This document shows positions 63,640 through 64,000 of a stretch of 64,000 nucleotides of DNA, piece after piece; position 1 is the first letter of the stretch, and each line of letters opens with the position of its first letter. The translations under genes and the position numbers were made by a program. The stretch covers positions 1-64,000 of the forward strand of contig JAGPUW010000029.1 in NCBI GenBank assembly GCA_018069465.1, in the 5' to 3' direction. Under the pieces are notes generated by a model that was not told the origin of the DNA, ran no database searches, and was given only the letters and a program-made list of their open reading frames with translations. The stretch is from Gammaproteobacteria bacterium (lineage in GTDB: Bacteria; Pseudomonadota; Gammaproteobacteria; Pseudomonadales; Porticoccaceae).

Positions 63640-64000
63640 TTGATCATTGAACATGGACTGACAACAAAACCTCGCCAGCTTTGCGCTGTCAGGCCTGTGG
63701 GTTTTAGCGCCGTGTTGATGGCGGCTTACTTACTCGGTAGCAACCCTGTGCTGGCTCTTGAAGAGCAGCAAGCGAGCTATTCGTTTTACGGTTTCGGCAC
63801 TTTAGGTACCGTCTATTCCGACGAAGATCAAGCTGACTTTGTCTCCAGCTGGTTGCTACAGCCCAATGGCGCTGGCCACACCAGCGAGTGGCACGGGGGC
63901 GTCGACACCAAGATCGGCGGGCAAGTTAACGCTCAACTTAATGAACAGCTGTCTGCCGTTCTACAGGTCGTGATGCAGCGCCAGGAAGACAACGCCTGGA
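63640..64000 (+). CDS. Outer-membrane porin-like protein (partial, runs off the window)
   Basis: An open frame continues to the end of the window without a stop. The start is TTG at 63640 with GGAG about eight bases before it; no ATG in the same frame gives a proper signal peptide, and an in-frame stop (63625-63627) bars an earlier start. A signal peptide of about 37 residues ends in NPVLA-LEEQ. After it comes SFYGFGTLGTVYSDEDQADFVSSW..., and then NAQLNEQLSAVLQVVMQRQED, a pattern of a beta-barrel start seen in porin-like outer-membrane proteins. Only the first 120 residues are here, so the family is likely but not certain. Confidence 0.72.
   Translation, partial: MIIEHGLTTKPRQLCAVRPVGFSAVLMAAYLLGSNPVLALEEQQASYSFYGFGTLGTVYSDEDQADFVSSWLLQPNGAGHTSEWHGGVDTKIGGQVNAQLNEQLSAVLQVVMQRQEDNAW

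Noticed and set aside
1-64000. CRISPR array, rRNA or tRNA genes, prophage or intact insertion sequence
   Set aside because: No repeat-spacer pattern, no transposase or phage structural gene and no RNA gene cloverleaf stood out on either strand.

Overview
The window reads as chromosomal DNA of a marine, aerobic gammaproteobacterium. The marks are the pbp2-rodA-mltB-rlpA-dacA-ybeD-lipB-lipA cluster in its usual gammaproteobacterial order, RapA, OxyR with both redox cysteines, DbpA, a Na+-type PomAB flagellar stator and a high density of short, coupled transcription units. A relative of the Cellvibrionales / Spongiibacteraceae is my best guess, but that is inference from gene content. There are no rRNA or tRNA genes, no CRISPR array and no intact insertion sequence that I can see.

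Layout. (1) 251-8648, minus strand: a tightly coupled ATP-dependent carboxylase operon of the acetophenone-carboxylase type. It has two different HyuA-like subunits, a small zinc-cysteine subunit and a HyuB-like subunit, followed by an inserted NYN-LOTUS putative RNase gene and a protein the size of the fifth Apc subunit. (2) 8989-20989: rimO, a pomA-pomB-PilZ motility unit, a lone PilB/MshE-type ATPase, small housekeeping genes (GIY-YIG, SlyD, SprT, DbpA, a PHP phosphoesterase) and a divergent LysR / ferredoxin-NADP reductase pair. (3) 21057-36686: rapA, a glutamine amidotransferase, small redox and sulfur enzymes, ppnP, a ppk1-ppx polyphosphate pair with a Pho-box-like site, oxyR divergent from a peroxiredoxin-glutaredoxin fusion with an OxyR-like site between them, a parvulin, and a two-gene NYN + HNH nuclease unit. 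(4) 36748-51777, minus strand: a Lon-like protease, a 160-bp palindromic MITE-like element, an SLT lipoprotein, and the long lipoate / cell-elongation / ribosome-silencing / NAD / proline cluster. (5) 52002-63353: MaoC, LON-domain and MAPEG proteins, an amino-acid permease-PiT-DUF47 phosphate transport unit, an aminotransferase, and a HlyD-ABC-permease-permease export operon. (6) 63640-end: the start of an outer-membrane porin-like gene that runs off the window, with a perfect 16-bp palindrome upstream.

Working together: the first operon should fix bicarbonate onto a ketone-like substrate at the cost of ATP. OxyR, the peroxiredoxin-glutaredoxin hybrid and Fpr form an oxidative-stress axis. 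PpK1, Ppx, PiT and DUF47 handle phosphate. The 40.5-51.8 kb block couples lipoate supply, rod-shape peptidoglycan synthesis and ribosome silencing. Most open frames antisense to these genes are shadows and are left out.
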